From: Psychromonas sp. CNPT3
GTDB lineage: Bacteria; Pseudomonadota; Gammaproteobacteria; Enterobacterales; Psychromonadaceae
Direction: 5' to 3'
Length of the DNA: 64,000 nucleotides
Assembly (NCBI RefSeq): GCF_000153405.2
Contig: NC_020802.1
Span: forward strand, 2,933,883-2,997,882
The translations under genes and the position numbers were made by a program. Under the pieces are notes generated by a model. The model made no database searches, was not told where the DNA came from, and saw nothing but the letters and a program-made list of their open reading frames with translations. Shown piece by piece: positions 62,842 to 64,000 of this stretch; positions within the stretch are counted from its first letter, which is position 1; every line of letters begins with the position of its first letter.

Positions 62842-63717
62842 TTAATTAGCCTTTAGTGCTTGCGTTGTTTTTAGCTTATTCTCTTCCGCATGCTCTATAT
62901 CTTCTTTGATAAACGCCGTATACAATAAATCTAAAACAAACATTTGTGATATTTTAGTGCCAATTGAATCACCTTGTAACTTCCCTTGTCTATTACCATT
63001 GACCAAAACATGATCTGCTAATTCACCTAATGTCGAACGCGGATTATGGGTAATTGCAATGATCACTGCACCCGCCTCTTTAGCTAATGTTAACGCTTTG
63101 ATTGTTTCACTCGAATAACCTGAATGGCTAATACCGATCACTATATCGCCTTTTTTTAGCAAGGAAGCCTGCATATACATAAAGTGATTATTCGTTAATG
63201 CATCGACTCGTAAGCCAATTCGCATAAATTTATGCTTAGCACTTTCGGCAACTAATCCTGATGAACCCACACCAAAAAAATAAATAGCTTCGGCTTTTAC
63301 TATATGTGCGGTTATTTCTTCTATGACATTAAAATCAAGTAAATTAATCGTTTCACTCAGCACATTATTAATCGATCGCTTTAATTTCTGACTGATCATT
63401 TGCACATCATCATCTGCCGTCACATTCCCATCAAATATAGACTTATCTTGCTGATTAATATGTGAAAACTCTATTGCCAGTTCCATTTTAAATTCTTGAA
63501 AGCCTTTAAAGCCTAAGGTACGACAAAAACGAATAATGGTAGCATCACCCACATTGACTATTTTGGAGATCTCGCCAATGGATAGCTTACAAGCCTCGTT
63601 CCCATTACTTAATATATAGTCAGAAATGCGCTTAGAAGAAGGCGTTAAACTGGCATATAAACTACTGATAGTATCTAGTACTTTACCCGCTCTAATTTTT
63701 TCTTGTGATCCTAACAT
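62842..63717 (-). CDS. nanR: RpiR-family transcriptional regulator of the nan genes
   Basis: A 291-residue regulator. The N-terminal RpiR helix-turn-helix (SKRISDYILSNGNEACKLSIGEISKIVNVGDATIIRFCRTLGFKGFQEFK, about 23-75, in part) precedes a C-terminal SIS sugar-phosphate-binding domain (AIYFFGVGSSG, DIVIGISHSGYSSET, VIAITHNPRSTL). Vibrio and relatives use an RpiR-type NanR that senses ManNAc-6-P. It is separated from nanE by about 200 bp and probably controls both nanEKQ and the divergent gene at the right edge. Confidence 0.88.
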   Translation of the reverse strand: MLGSQEKIRAGKVLDTISSLYASLTPSSKRISDYILSNGNEACKLSIGEISKIVNVGDATIIRFCRTLGFKGFQEFKMELAIEFSHINQQDKSIFDGNVTADDDVQMISQKLKRSINNVLSETINLLDFNVIEEITAHIVKAEAIYFFGVGSSGLVAESAKHKFMRIGLRVDALTNNHFMYMQASLLKKGDIVIGISHSGYSSETIKALTLAKEAGAVIIAITHNPRSTLGELADHVLVNGNRQGKLQGDSIGTKISQMFVLDLLYTAFIKEDIEHAEENKLKTTQALKAN

Positions 63718-63989
63718 TTAATAACCCTATTCATATGCGACTCAATAATAGGCAGTATACACATATTTTGTTTTTATTAAATTCTCCTAAAGCGCAAAAG
63801 ATCTGTTTGTTAATTTGACGCTGTCGAAGCTTCTGCTACGCCTCATAATGGTTACTAAGATCACAGTTCCTTAAAATACTTACAACTAAGATTGTGAAAA
63901 AAAATACTAGCCTTTACCATGAAAACCTAAGCTCCAAATTTAAGACCAAAAACGGAGTTTAATTTCTCTTTGGGTATTAAGGACCTTTT

Positions 63990-64000
63990 ATGAAAAAATT
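63990..64000 (+). CDS. Start of a divergent gene cut by the window edge
   Basis: ATGAAAAAAATT at 63990 with AAGGA five bases upstream, reading off the end. A Met-Lys-Lys start fits an exported protein. Next to nanR, a sialic-acid TRAP transporter binding protein (SiaP) is likely, but only three full codons are visible. The 63718-63989 gap between it and nanR holds a TCACA half-site near 63861 that could belong to a CRP box; nothing firmer is seen. Confidence 0.5.

Overview
The window looks like a chromosomal segment of a marine, low-GC gammaproteobacterium, most likely Psychromonas or a close relative such as Moritella or Vibrionales. That is inferred from protein resemblance and shared gene order (murB-birA-tRNA cluster, yigZ-trkH-hemG, cca-bacA-folK-folB-plsY, ygiF/glnE/ygiM, engB-cytochrome c4-yihI-DUF2489-hemN) and from the roughly 40% GC look of the text. 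No rRNA, prophage, plasmid or CRISPR array was seen. Almost all of the window is ordinary chromosomal coding DNA.

Layout. 1-3.1 kb is an accessory patch: a tight three-gene operon (2OG-Fe(II) oxygenase, free-standing AlaX editing protein, LysE/RhtB exporter), a decayed IS6-type transposase and a broken HTH regulator. At 3.1-3.5 kb lies a complete tRNA operon (Thr-Tyr-Gly) with a good promoter and terminator. 3.5-11.4 kb holds birA, murB, a GNAT protein, msrB, a glyoxalase-II-like hydrolase, a YdgA-like protein, nhaA and a corrinoid adenosyltransferase. 11.5-21.3 kb holds prlC, an orphan histidine kinase, engB, cytochrome c4, yihI, DUF2489, hemN, anmK and DUF3624. 22-34.3 kb holds nfo, spoT, a META lipoprotein, a YbjD/OLD nuclease, recQ, a diguanylate cyclase, hemG, trkH, yigZ and a periplasmic binding protein. 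34.9-40.9 kb is a packed dnaB-alr-menC-menE run followed by an lpxL-type acyltransferase. 41-52.2 kb has glnE and ygiF separated by a yjfI-pspA-yjfK module and a chemoreceptor, then a Pit phosphate transporter pair and ygiM. 52.4-60.5 kb has a secreted ACP-like protein, a tandem-repeat tract, exeB/exeA, cca, bacA, folK, folB, plsY, cytochrome c5 and gloA. 60.5-64 kb is a sialic-acid catabolism block (nanQ, nanK, nanE, an RpiR-type regulator) with a divergent gene starting at the right edge.

Two families of short, MITE-like repeats are scattered through the intergenic spaces. Family A is about 262 bp, with terminal inverted repeats of the type TATACCCATGwTACTTCAAG. It has two full copies and about eight fragments. 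Family B is about 165 bp, with ends of the type TTATACCAAAGGAA. It has two full copies and one internally deleted copy. One B copy directly abuts an A remnant.

The items most worth a second look are these: the oxygenase/AlaX/exporter cassette as a possible make-edit-export system for a modified amino acid; the 101-bp tandem repeat made of the 3' end of exeB, in which every copy keeps the coding sense and stop codon; the periplasmic ACP-like protein whose DSL serine is replaced by valine; a 55-bp dyad that would pair with the nanE ribosome binding site; and the two repeat families. All product names rest on sequence reading alone. No database search was run.
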